A DNA stretch of 64,000 bases, from positions 124,001 to 188,000 of the forward strand of contig JALRMH010000022.1 of NCBI GenBank assembly GCA_026119935.1, written 5' to 3'. The stretch comes from Endothia cerciana (taxonomy: Eukaryota; Ascomycota; Sordariomycetes; Diaporthales; Cryphonectriaceae). This document shows positions 45,389 to 56,814 of this stretch, piece by piece (positions within the stretch are counted from its first letter, which is position 1; each line of letters opens with the position of its first letter). Made by a program: the position numbers and the translations under genes. The notes below the pieces were generated by a model. It worked only from the letters and a program-made list of their open reading frames with translations, was not told where the DNA came from and made no database searches.

Positions 45389-47535
45389 GAGCCGGATTTG
45401 AACTGCTCTGACTGGAAGTAGCAGAGCATCTTGTTTTTTCTCTTCATCATCCTCCTGTAGAAAGGGCCGACTCAGAACCAAGAATCTTACGCCCATCAAC
45501 AAAAATTCTGTCTTGCTGCCAAATAATTGCGATCATCCTAGAAGAGCAGATTTTCAAGATTCTACCACAAGACAGGTCTACAGGGGTTATTCCAATGCTT
45601 AACTATGTTGACACCGCGTGTGGTTTTCGGAAATAGCGAAGTCAATATGATTCAATAGGCATGGGGCTTGCCATTAGATACTTTTCTGTTGTGGCAATCT
45701 CCGTGCTTGTCATTACTGCCCAGGGTATCTTCAGTGGCGACGGACGAGTACGTGTGATCTATTAGCCATGTCAGTACAGCCGGCATCACTTCTATAAGCG
45801 CCCTTTCTTGCGCCTGTAGTCATACTACCAAAAGACTTGTTCTAAGATAGCCTGGTAAGTGAGCATAGTTCCTGGTCTGTTGCTATTGGGACGTTAGTCG
45901 GTGCCGTCTGCGAAGTGCTCTCTTTAGAGATCATCTGCTAAACTGTCCTACCTCATCCATTCTTAGCTTGAATTCCTGCCTTGTCTTGTTTTACCATCGA
46001 CAGAGATGTGTCATCCATCCATAACGCGAGGCGTTAATGTCCTTCCTGCTTCGCAAGCCACGATCTGCCCACACCTGCCTAGTTGTTGGGGGAAGGGTGT
46101 CTTCACGCCGCCCGAAGCCAGGACAAGCCGAAGCTTCTTAATTTCGCACAAATTGACAGGGTCTCTAGTATTCCAGAGTTCCTTTTGAATGACTGAGCTG
46201 TTGAATCTGTAATGGGGCAGTTGTGGGTGGGTGAAGACTGGCGGCCGGGAACCCTGGTTGACACATGTTTCTAGGCTGTATGGCCGTGGGGTCCCCGCTG
46301 GACCGGGGGCTGAGGAGCCAATTACTGTACTCTGCCTGCGTGATAGGGGAGGCTTTCCGGTCTCGTTACCACGCCCAAATATATAAAGGTAAGATATTCC
46401 ACTACCCGCGGGGACTCCCAACTCTCTCAACAGTCTCGGCTGACTACTACTTGTGTTTCCCCACAACCACCACCATTCACTCACTAATATGACCCTCTCA
46501 ATCCAACCCACTGCACAAGAACGACCTCAACATCTATTATCTACATTGTTTCCCGGCTCCTGCCTTCTCGCTGACGGCCGAGATTCTCGTCAGCAACACC
46601 AGTCACGTCACCAGGGTTGAGGTATTCTTCTACGACGACAAGACCCCGTTGAACAACAGTGGTCCGTCTCAGCGATGGTGCCCCCCGTCTGTGATCGTGA
46701 CTCCGTCAGACCCAGCGGACAGAGCGATACCTTATCTAGTCCCACCACCTCCTGTCACCTTTGTCCAAGTACCGTTCCACAGTGCGCCGGACGGGGTCTG
46801 ACCTCGGTCATGCATGTTCGAACTCCAACAACAGACCGCCTCCTCCGCTAACCAAGCCGATGACCCCTGCGATTGTCCAAAGGACTTCGGTATCGCGAAG
46901 GATACTCGTTCGCCAGGTCGCCTAACAGCTGGCCTGTGAGAATTGTCGACTCTGGGTCGGGGTCGTTTCACCTTGCCTGGCGATATCCGAAGTAACTAAG
47001 ACATTGTCACGAGGAGGTACCCAAGGCTGGCAAATTCCCGTGATCTTGACTCGAATCTCTCCGTCGGACGATGGGCCGCGTCGTCCCATGCTGGGAGGTT
47101 CGCCCTCACCCCTGAGCTGAAGGGAATGTATTGTCTGGCTTTCACACAAACATGGCTGCGCCCCGTTGAGAAAGGTGATGTCGTCCGGATAGACTTCGAA
47201 CAAGTTACTCGTCTTCAAAACCACATTGTGCACTATTGCCTTTTTATAGGTATAGGTATTCCTGCTGTGTTAGAGGCGAGACTCCCGTCGTAGAGCTTGG
47301 GCACCTCTCGTCCTTGTCCCCCTGGGCCACCGCCAAACCACCGGTCACATAGCGAGGAGGGGCATCGTCACTACCTTGAAGCCAGCACCGCGTACCTCGC
47401 TCGGGGCCCTCGTCGATATTGCCACCGCCAGAGCAGCAACCTTATTGCCTTCGAATTATCGCCGTCTATCGGGTCACTATCTACCTACCAAACACGATCA
47501 CATCCTCTTCCCAATTCGCTGCCGCAACTCACGAG
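45389..47535. other. Gene-poor region with possible relics
   Basis: No supportable gene. Two protein-like pieces are present. At about 46520-46800 (plus) one frame gives AEILVSNTSHVTRVEVFFYD. At about 47230-46990 (minus) another gives NVVLKTSNLFEVYPDDITFL. They look distantly alike and may be inverted remnants of one gene. The last 150 bases are C/T-rich, as expected for the leader of the gene at 47536. Confidence 0.4.
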
Positions 47536-48534
47536 ATGGCTTACCGGTGCACCGAGTCCGTAGCTGGGTATGTTCATATTGGCTAGAACATCCCCCCCGG
47601 GGTTCTACTTCCTCTCCCCAGGGCGATACCTCATCTGACAATGCCTTTCGTCCTCTTCTCAGTTCCTATCGCGGGGCTGATATCGACACCCTCCAAGATG
47701 CTCAGCAGCAGCAGCAGCAGCAGCAAGACGAGCTTCGGCAGCGACGCCTGGGCATGTTCACAGACGAGCCGTGGCAGCAGGGAAACCGTCCCGCGGCTCT
47801 GCCTTACCAGGTGGCATCCACGAACGGGTAAGTTCTATTTTCTACCAGCCCTGAGCTCTATAGACCCGCCGTTTCCACTAAATAACAGTCCACCCTGATA
47901 CTGACTTCTCTCGTAGCTCAAGCTACTACAACGGGACCGGTGCTGTTGTGCCTGTCTATAATGACGATGCCGCCCTCAGCGGCCTTGGCGCCGGGACAAG
48001 TCTACAACAACTCCGCCGGCCAGCCGGGTCCCTACCACGACCAGCACGCCAACACATTTTCGACCAGGACATGGGAAGACGACACCTACCTTGTGCCTCA
48101 GCCCGACGAGAGCGGCTCTATGGACGGGTACATTACCTCCTCCTCATTCTTTGTCCGTTTCCCCTTACACACCACGCCCTCCGGTTTTGGGGTGGGGGGG
48201 AGGGGGGTGAGAAAATAAAATAAAAAAGAGAGAATAGAAACAAGAGAGCACAATCACAAACCTTTTTCTTTCTTCCTGGGTCTTAATTCTCTTTCCTGGC
48301 CTCAGCTTCTACCCAGCCACTGACACATTCCCGCCTACCGACCGCTCCTGGCAGCGCGACCTCCGCCGGCAGCGCCTGGACGCCTACACGTCCGAGCCCT
48401 GGCAGGACGGCAACAGGCTCGTGGCCCCCCCGGACCAGACCGGCTCTGCGCGCTCCTCGAGGAGTTCCCACAGGCGCCGAGCGGACGAGAACACCCGCCG
48501 GGCGCGTGGTGGGCTCGACAGGGCTGCCGGGTGA
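47536..48534 (+). CDS. Exon-per-repeat protein, copy B (unrecognised family)
   Basis: A relative of the gene at 42253-43126. Model: exons 47536-47567, 47663-47827, 47917-47939, 47980-48127 and 48306-48534, 198 residues. The main introns are phase 2 at a Gly codon (VA-G, TN-G, MD-G). Units carry the same core: RQRRLGMFTDEPWQQGNR in exon 2, STRTWEDDTY in exon 4, and RRQRLDAYTSEPWQDGNR in the last exon. Exon 2 has an eight-residue Gln run (CAG repeat at about 47700-47728). The tail is Arg/Ser-rich. The third coding block changes frame; I bridge it with a 40-nt GT-AG intron (47940-47979), and a frameshift is the alternative. No signal peptide or membrane segment. Function unknown. Confidence 0.58.
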
Positions 48535-49110
48535 AAGAGACCCCCCCCCTCCCCGAGGTGCGGGGACCCCGCCCGGCCTTCCAGAGCGCCCGGCCCGCCC
48601 CTGCTCGGGAGGCCGTTTCTGCTCGGGGACGCCCGGTATGGAGATGTTGGAGAACAGCTCTATGGGCGTGGGAAGAGCGAATGACAACACCGGAGGGGGT
48701 ATTTCTAGCCGTCTGGGCGGCCTTTTGGCCTTGGTATATTTCTTGACTAGATCATCATAAATAATAGCCACATTCGTTTACAGCTGTCCTTATCCGGAAC
48801 CAAACTTCACCGTTGACCCATACAATCACTCTCACAATCATTTGTCATGGAAGCCAGAACACTGGCAGTTCACAACTTACTAGAATTTGCAGATATATAC
48901 CATATTCGCCACCAGGATATCATAAGTTATCGTCATCGGCCAGCTACCCTCATCAAGATGAGTAGATAACGATATGTACAAAAAAAAGCAACAAAAAAAA
49001 ATTCAACTTTGTACGAAAGAAAAGGAAAAAAAAAACGCTTCAAACAAATAAAGCAACCGTGAAGCAAATATCAACGCTCCTCTCAAAAAAAGATCACGAC
49101 CGACTGACCC
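48535..49110. other. Convergent intergenic region
   Basis: Separates the 3' ends of repeat gene B (plus) and the CFEM gene (minus). The stretch 48970-49100 is very A-rich with several poly-A runs. No gene recognised. Confidence 0.6.
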
Positions 49111-50304
49111 TCAGACTATCCGAGCTGGTGTGGTTCTCGGAACCATCTCCTCATACGGTCTTGCATTTCGGTCCAGCTCGGACATGTTCGACCCGGCGGT
49201 GCCAGGCGGTCTTGGATATTGTGGTGTGTACGGCGGGCTGGGCGTGTGATATTGCTCCCAGACATCATCGCCGATACGACCGGAACCAGGTAGCGGCTCC
49301 GAGATCTTCATGTTGCCTCGCGGTAGCGGTTGACTTCGCCTCCTGCTCAGGAACAACACTATACCGACGAGAGCCACGGCACCACATGCGGAGCCAACAA
49401 CAATCCCGGCCTTGGCACCGGTGGATAGGTTGGTAGCATTGGAGGCAGAACTCGATGAGGTGCCACTGGCCGAGGATGATGTGGCGGCGGCGCCAGCGCC
49501 CCCAGATGTCGCCGCGCCCGAGCCAGCCTTTGTGGCGGTCCCGTAAGATGTCGTCATCCCGCTAGCTGCGCTTTGTGTCGTCGAGGCCTATCGATATCTG
49601 GTCAACCGACGTATCTCCTCATATAGGGGGAAGTTTGCTTACATCTGAGTTCGTTGTGGGAGCAGCAGGTGACGAGCTGCTCGAGGTAGTACCCTGAGCG
49701 GCCTCGACCAGGGAGGTCTCCGAAGAGGTCGATACCGCAATGTCGGTCGCGACCGATGACGAGGTTGGGGCAGCCTCTGTTGTTGCAGCCTCTGTTGTTG
49801 CAGCCTCTGTTGCTGCAGCCTTCACGGAGGCCTCAGCGGTTGAAGTTGTCTCGGCCTCCGTGGTGCTCGTAGCCGCGAGCACGCTCGCACAGGACGAAGA
49901 GGCGTATTGGTAAGCAGCAGTTGCATCAGCTGCATTGGTGCAGGCGCTGTCGGCGCAATCATGGATGCCGTAGAGGAAATTGCTGTTTGAGCATAAGCAC
50001 TCGCTGGTGACAGGAACACAACCAATCGTCGTGTCCATATTGTCGATGCATTGTTGCTGCAGCTCGCGTCAGTACCCCAGTCCATCAGTGTACAGCGGCG
50101 AGACAGTCATCGTGGCATATGATGAAGCCGCACTATGCAAGCAGGTGCCCCATGGGAAGGGAAGAAAAGGACCAGGACAGGGAGCAAGACCACACGCGGT
50201 CGACGTGTACGTACCCCACATGATGCGAGATCTGAGAAGGAGGTCTGGGCGCTGGCCATACGGGCCATGGCCAGCAGCCCTGGCGCAAGAGATCGCAGCA
50301 GCAT
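49111..50304 (-). CDS. CFEM-domain membrane protein
   Basis: Exons 50304-50215, 50056-49643 and 49587-49111 give 326 residues, with both introns phase 0. Residues 1-20 are a signal peptide (LLAMARMASAQ). The CFEM domain (about 24-86) has the eight cysteines C29, C33, C43, C50, C52, C64, C69 and C86. The first intron separates C29 from C33, and splicing joins SCG to QQCIDNM. Residues 87-220 are Ser/Thr/Ala/Glu-rich with ATTEA repeats, probably O-glycosylated. A membrane helix (about 227-248, GIVVGSACGAVALVGIVLFL) precedes SRRR and a Pro-rich cytosolic tail. The layout suggests a plasma-membrane surface protein, possibly a sensor. The position that in haem-binding CFEM proteins is the iron-axial Asp (C-x3-D-x2-C-L-C) is Thr47 here, so classical haem binding is doubtful. 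Confidence 0.85.
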
Positions 50305-53300
50305 CGTCGGAGGCTGTGAGGTCGAGAGCAATCCGAGGTGACGACGTAGGACAGGGACCAGACACTATAAGAGCCACGAATGTCGCGTCGAGGAACCTCC
50401 CTTCCCGGAGACGTGTACACGGGCGCGAAGATCGGAGTAAGGGATGAATGAGTCTCGAGGTTGGACGGGACGGCCTAGTCCATGGCCCAAACCAAGTGCT
50501 TCGCGACCCGAAAAGCTGGGCAGGCGAGAATGTATTTAAAATGACACGACAGGCCGGGCTGGACTTCTTCAGCTCGACCCTCCGGCACGTCAGATCCGCC
50601 TCTCTGCGCTGGTGAGGGTTCCGGCGACCGAGGAGTGACTGACGCTGGCCCCTCCAAGTCACACGCATGCACGGTCGGCGGTCGTAATGGTGTTCCGGAG
50701 TGGCGATCGAGCGAGACCCGGGACGGCAGAATGAAGCAGAGGGAAGAAGATAAGAAGAAGGGGAAAAAATTACAGAGAGGCGTGTCGTTAATTGGTCTCG
50801 GGATGGAACCGAGGCCAAGGTCGTCGTAACGGCAAGACTCTGTTGATCTCGAAAGGCGAAGTAAGAAGGCCGGATCGGTTGGGTCGTAGGCCAGGGGGAA
50901 AGGGGGCTTGGTATCGTCAGGAGGACAGAAGGAATGTCAGAAGGCCAGAAAGAATGTCAGTAGAATGGAATAGTCGGCGGTACTTCGAAGAGAAAGGACA
51001 ACCCGGCGCGGCGGCGAGGCACGATTATTGGGCGGGACAGGTCAACAATAATGGAGAGGGAAGGTGTGACGAAAGGGTATGCCGGTAGTGAGGGTCGAGA
51101 GAAGGTCGAGCCTGCGTCGACAGGAAGGGCGATGGCGAAGCAGGCGCGGCGGCGGAAGAGATGAACGATGTGGAGGTCCAACCCAGGACGGCGGTGGACT
51201 GCGCCTACCCAATTTAGCAGAGGGCCTGGCTGTGAGTGGGTGGCAGGGCCTGTAGGCAGTTGCAATGCGTGCAGGGGTCCCGGCGGGAAGGAGCCAAGGG
51301 GAGCAGTTCAGGGCAAGCTCCAGGGCACTCTGGTCACTTTCCCAGGGGTCCTCGGTGTGGGGAAGGAAGCATCCTGACGCTCGAGGGGAAATCATGAGGG
51401 ATGCGTCCAGGTCAAATCAAAAACCAGAGGAGGCACATCACCTCGCCTCTCCCGCCAAAGGGCCCCAAGGGGAAACATTGGGAGCGGCCCCCGTCTCTCC
51501 GACCTGACGCCATCGTGTCTAGGAAAAAGGCGTCAGGACAGAGCACCAGGCATGTCTGTCTCTGATCCTGTCCCTCTTGACTCGCCTGCCCACGACGTCT
51601 TGAACCCCTCTTTTCCATCTGAAAATTGATGCGCGCCCCTGTGGCTTTGCTCCTGCACCGACCAGGACCGTCAGCTGTCAACGCAACCAGCCCCGCTGGA
51701 CGGAGGCCCCTGCGCCGTCACGGACATGCTGCTGATAACAGGCCCTACCTACGGGGCGCCAGGGGTGCTACTTGCTATACAGCACTCACTCAATGTGAAG
51801 AGGGGCCAAGAGAGGCTCTCCCTGTCCCGGTCCCCGCCTCTGCCCAGCGTCAGGTCGAGGGAGGCTACTATGGTACTATAGTATACCGCAGCAGCGACTA
51901 GCCAGAGACATCACGGCACCTGCAAGTTCCCGCGGCCGTCTCACGATCTCCGTCATTCGTGTCCAGACTCTGAACACAGGTTACGGGAGCCCAGCTCAGG
52001 CCATGCGGGTGATGACGCTTCCTCCCGTCGACAGGACGCACGCAAGACTGGAAGATTGGGAAAAATTGGGATCGCTAGAATCTGGGACAGTCACAGCCTG
52101 CACAGGGGCCGGTCTACCACCCGTATTCAGACCTGCCCATGCGCTACGGGGCTGGCTCTGTATGACCTGCAGCATTAGCACCATCTGGCCTGTGCTCCTG
52201 GATCTGCTCAGGAACGGGCGGGACCCTTCAGACGACCGACTTTACACACACCATCTTCCGTGCCCATATATGCCCTGATCGGGAAGGCCATTGAGATCCT
52301 ATTGATCCTCTCCCATCAGCACTGGTCCGCACACGGAATGACGATGCATACGGGGGGCGGGGGGTTTCCATCGTCAATGTAACCTCGAAGGTTTCTGTTC
52401 TATTTTCCCTTCTGTCCTCCAAGTGCCGGGCTGTGGCAATATTCCTCATGCTAACAGATCCAGGTCACAGCGCCTGTGTTTCAGATACAGGGGCCCTCAT
52501 CTCCTCCATCAATCACACCTTGGGATTAGGCCCCAGGCATACTCACGCCTTCTGCCATAGTAGGAATTTGCTTACCTACATAGTATGCTGTCTTTATGTA
52601 ATAACAACAATCAATCTGAATGGCGCACGGCGATTTACCTTCCAGACCTGGATCTCATACTCTGGGCTGGTCTCACTTTCTGCTATAGTATTCCAGTCTT
52701 GACAAAGGCCCTCGAAACGGTCCCACGACACACAGCGGGTCATCATTTGAGCACCCCAGTCACCCAGTTCAATCAGCGTGCGACCTGCCCAGGGCCACAA
52801 CGCCACATGCAGAGCCGTCCGTCCTCACCGGGCCGAACGCACCCGGCACCGGGGTTCCGTCTCTCTCTCTCTCTCTCTTTCCCACTCAGCGTCTTGAGTT
52901 GATGACCTTGTTAGACATTTCGAGACCCCAACGTCGGACAAGGTCTTGGTCACGTTTCTTTCACCTCGCACTGGGCATTAACGCCGCGGACATTGCCGTC
53001 TCCCGGTCAATGCCCGAATTCACACCTGCGACCCCTGCCGCTTGTGCAATCCATCCAGGCCGTTCGACCCGGCCCCTTCTTAGCGATATTTCCTCGGCAG
53101 ATCATGTCCACATCATTCCCGGTCTTGGATTGGAACGGCTGCCACTGCCGTTTGACGCGACCAGCACCGCGCCGGAATGAGGCTCAAGTGAGACACGCTT
53201 GTTCGTGAAGAGACTGTTTTGGCCTCTTCACGCTGCTCACACGACTCGCCCGCATTCCGGTCACGAGGCCACACCCCTATCCGTACTGCGCTGGCGACGC

Positions 53301-55334
53301 GTGGCCGTTCCGGTGGGGGCTGTCAAATTAGGTGATGGATCCCGCCTCTATGTGGACGAATCCTCATGTGGCTGCCTTGCGTCTTCTCTATTTATCAATA
53401 TTTGACGTGGCCCTCACCGTCCGAGTTCTTTATGGTGGACGCTGCTCATGCGGGTCACTTATGTTGTCTATCTCTCAATAATTGAAGCGCTATTCCGATA
53501 GTATATCCTGATGGAGGTCGGTACGGGTTAGGGCCCGTCGTCGCGGGTGTTGCGCAGCAGAGTATAGCCACTAAGGACTGGCCCCGTGCCTTTTCTCTCC
53601 GGTCTGTCGTGTTTCGCAATGGTGGCAGAACAGTCTTCGGCCTCCATTTCTCTCGTCACTAGGGGACGACCAGCTGCGGTCGCAATCCCCCCCGGTCTAT
53701 CGCTGGCATTCAGGAGAATTCAGCGCTTTAAGGCCGTGCAGAGAACTACTGCCATGTGCGCTCTACCGTCTAACCGACGTTATCAGAAGTCGTCTCAGAA
53801 GCTGATTCTATTTCAGCATGATCCTACACAGTTGCGGTTCGAAAATCGGGGTTGTGTCTCCCAGCCAGGCCAACGCGCGCCTCTATGGTCTCATCCCTGT
53901 TGGGATCACGAGGACCGCATTGAATCGGAATACCGCTGCTGAAGCAACTCGGGAGCACAGCCCAGGTGGATCTCGATCAGGCGTCCTGCTGGAAAGATGG
54001 GCAGTGTTCGATATCAGGGTACTTGACGGGACTTCTTCAGGGTCCTGTGACCCGAACTACGAGCCACCATGACCCCGGGGCTTGAGCCAGTCCAATGACC
54101 TGCCGTCTGCATCATGAGCATGGGGTGCTGCTGCTAGGGCGGGTCCCTTGAGGCTGTCTTCTTGTAGACTACCAGGAATTATTGACTTGGCACTGCAGTG
54201 GGGCTTCGTGCGCAGGCTTCCCGCATGATGGTGATGAGGAGGGGTCATCATCCAATGCGAGGCGAGGAAGCAGCCAGCAGTCTCGTCGGTGCACCCGCCC
54301 TCTTGATGAAAATAAGCCTGGCAGGCTGGACTTGACGTTAAATGGCGCGGGACTTTTAGAGACGGAGATGCAGGTGTCATTCTTAACAGCTTTACATCCA
54401 GTCACCCGTCAGCTCTGCGGGAGGGATGTGGCATAGGCCTTGTCTCTCCATCTGGCAGGGGGAATGGTTGGGCCTGCCGCCATGGTGTGAATGGCTTCCC
54501 GGCCCACCCGCCCCGGAAGGGGGCGGGGGGGGGGGGACTAGATCTGCTTGCTATTATCCGTGCTTGGTGCCAACGGGACCGGCCACCAGTGGTTCTACTG
54601 TCAAGTCTTGGTGAGGCGGGGTTACTGAGGCAAGCAACTCATGTCTGGAGAGCTGATGCCATTTGTCTTGGGCTCAGACCCTTTCCGCGGTCTGACGGTC
54701 TTGCCGATGGTCATACTCGTTCCCAGTGGCTGAGACTGAGACCGGATGATTGTGGCGCTCTCTCGTGAGACGTGAGGTGTGTAGCGCAGTGCTGGACCCT
54801 TCTGCACCCGAGCGAGGGTCAGATTCACGGACCACGCCTGGCCTAGGAGTGTACCGCACGGTACTTGTCGCAAAATACTCGAATATGATGGCCTGTGACC
54901 TTTACCTTTCCAAGTTCCATCATAATAACATCGCGCGACATATCACGAGCACTTTCAGCGGGTTAGCAATTCTTTTGAAGTGTTTTGTTTTTGGCTCTCA
55001 ACAGGGTACCTGATCTAGTCATCGTTCAGCCGACCAGAAATGCAAACCTCGCCCAGAATTTGGTGTTTTTTTCTGCACAACCTCGTGTTGACGTCGAAAT
55101 GGCATTTCTTTTTGGCTATGTGTGGCCCCCCCCCATTCACCCATTTGTTAAGACCAGAAACGAGGCAAGCAGTCCTTGTACGCCCCACGAAACCATGAAC
55201 CGTCAATATCCGACCCTTGATGCGTTGGTCTTCCAACGGTAGCAGCAGTCAAGTAGCCACCCGTCCATCACACACCCTCCTCCCTGCATCCCCACCGTCG
55301 CCATACCTTTTCCATCACCAGCGGTAGTAGGCGC
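50305..55334. other. Five-kilobase gene-poor region
   Basis: No gene that I can support. It holds the CFEM promoter (next to 50305), a (CT)n tract at 52861-52879, and a G-run near 54524. Open frames are short and without motifs. A gene of many small exons could be missed by eye. Confidence 0.5.
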
Positions 55335-56814
55335 TTATGCCCGCGACATGACGCCCCAGGCACGGATGATGTTGTCGGTGTAGCCAGCGAAGAGAGTCTG
55401 GCCGTCGGCGCTCCAGGCGAGGGACACGCACTCGGGGTCGCGGCGCTTGGTGCCGGTGGAGGCGAACTCGGGCTTGAGCTCGTCGACCTTGGTCTTCTTC
55501 TCGAGGTCGAAGATGATGATGCTCGAGGCGGTGGCAGCGCAGAGCCAGTAGCGGTTGGGGGAGAAGACGAGGGCGTGGATCTCGTCATTGGCGTTCAGGG
55601 AGTACAGGTGCTTGGACTCGTTGAGGTCCCACAGCATGGTGGTACCGTCCTTGCCGCCAGAGGCGCACAGGGAGCCATCGGGGGAGATGGTCACGGTGTT
55701 GATGTAGCCGGTGTGGCCGATGTGGTCGGTCTGCAGCTTGCAGGTGGAGAGCTCCCAGACCTGAGAGGGCGTCAGCACGTAGCCTTGATATCCGGGTGTT
55801 GCGGCCGCATTCAAGCATGGTTGCCCAGGGTAGTTGATCAGTGCAGGGTGATTGATTGTCTCATGGCTTGCGAACAAGCTCTGAAGTAGCAAATACTTTT
55901 GAAAATGCAAAGCATCATATCATGACTTGCGGGGGAATTGTAGCACAGCGGACGGACCGTCGCGGAAGAAACGTACCTTAACGAGCTTGTCCCAGCCGGA
56001 GGAGACAATAACGGGGTTCTGGGGGTTGGGAGAGAAGCGGACGCAAGAAACCCACTCGGTGTGGCCCTTGTCGGTGATGGTGTACTTGCAATCGCCCAGG
56101 GTGTTCCACAGCTTGATGGAGCGGTCGCGGGATCCGGAGACAATCTGGCGGTTGTCGGCGGAGAAGGAGACGGAGAGAACGTCGTTGGTGTGGCCGACGA
56201 AGCGGCGGGTGGTGGTGCCAGTGGAGAGCTCCCAGAGTCTCAGGGTCTTGTCCCAAGAGGCGGACAGGGCGTAAGCACCGTCGGAGGAGATAACCTGCCC
56301 GTCGAAATCCATCAGCCTTCCATGTCCCGTGCCAATATCTCATTATGGTTCGCGCCCATCCTAATTCAGTGCAGCCAGTCGGTACGTACGCAGTCAGAGA
56401 CGATGTGGGAGTGGCCGTGCAGAGACTTCTTCGGGTAACCGTACTGGGACTCGTCACGGGTGAGGTTCCAGACGATCAAGGTCTTGTCACGAGAGCCGGA
56501 CAGAAGCATGTTGGGGCTATCGCATCGTGTAAGTAAAGGTGGACGTCTCGTGGGTGGTTACTTTTCGCATTGTTCGTACTTCTCCATGGAGGTAGCCAAG
56601 CTGGTGACCCAGCCATTCTGTTGGACAACCAGAGTCAGCCTTCATGTTCCTACTCTCTGCCAAGCTTTGCACCCGGTCGTGATAATCTCTGACGCCGTCG
56701 AGGTCGTCTCGTGCTTCGCATCGCGGGGCTCATGAAGGCGTAGCGGGATGTGGGTTGTCTAGTCTAACTTACGTGGCCCTCGAGGGTTCCCTTAAGAATC
56801 AGCTGCTCAGCCAT
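55335..56814 (-). CDS. cpc-2: RACK1/CPC-2 guanine nucleotide-binding protein beta-like
   Basis: Five exons: 56814-56773, 56617-56580, 56516-56390, 56294-55977 and 55760-55335, giving 316 residues, the usual length for fungal RACK1. It is a seven-bladed WD40 scaffold on the head of the 40S ribosome, linking signalling to translation and amino-acid control. WD signatures include LLSGSRDKTLIVWNL, ALSASWDKTLRLWEL, IVSGSRDRSIKLWNT, IVSSGWDKLVKVWEL and CASGGKDGTTMLWDL, ending NIIRAWGVMSRA. For exon 2, the donor GTACGA at 56579 is chosen over GTAACC at 56561. Both keep frame, but the latter adds six residues (KYEQCE) absent from the family. The largest intron (55976-55761, 216 bp) carries a C/D snoRNA. 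Confidence 0.96.
55835..55922 (-). ncRNA. Intronic C/D-box snoRNA, U24-like
   Basis: Inside the 216-bp RACK1 intron on the same strand. Box C is ATGATGC (55918-55912, last base off consensus). Box D is CTGA (55841-55838), and a short TGAT/ATCA stem brackets them. The guide upstream of box D' reads TATTTGCTACTTCAGA (about 55895-55880). This is identical, as I recall it, to the 25S-rRNA-pairing segment of yeast snR24/U24. A C'-like ATGAGAC follows (55864-55858), then AATCAATCACC before box D, also like U24. U24 directs 2'-O-methylation of large-subunit rRNA. In yeast it lies in the intron of ASC1, the RACK1 orthologue, so host and guest both match. Confidence 0.85.

Noticed and set aside
56562..56579. 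Alternative RACK1 exon 2 donor (GTAACC at 56561)
   Set aside because: It keeps frame but inserts six residues not seen in RACK1 proteins. The upstream GTACGA donor gives the standard 316 residues.
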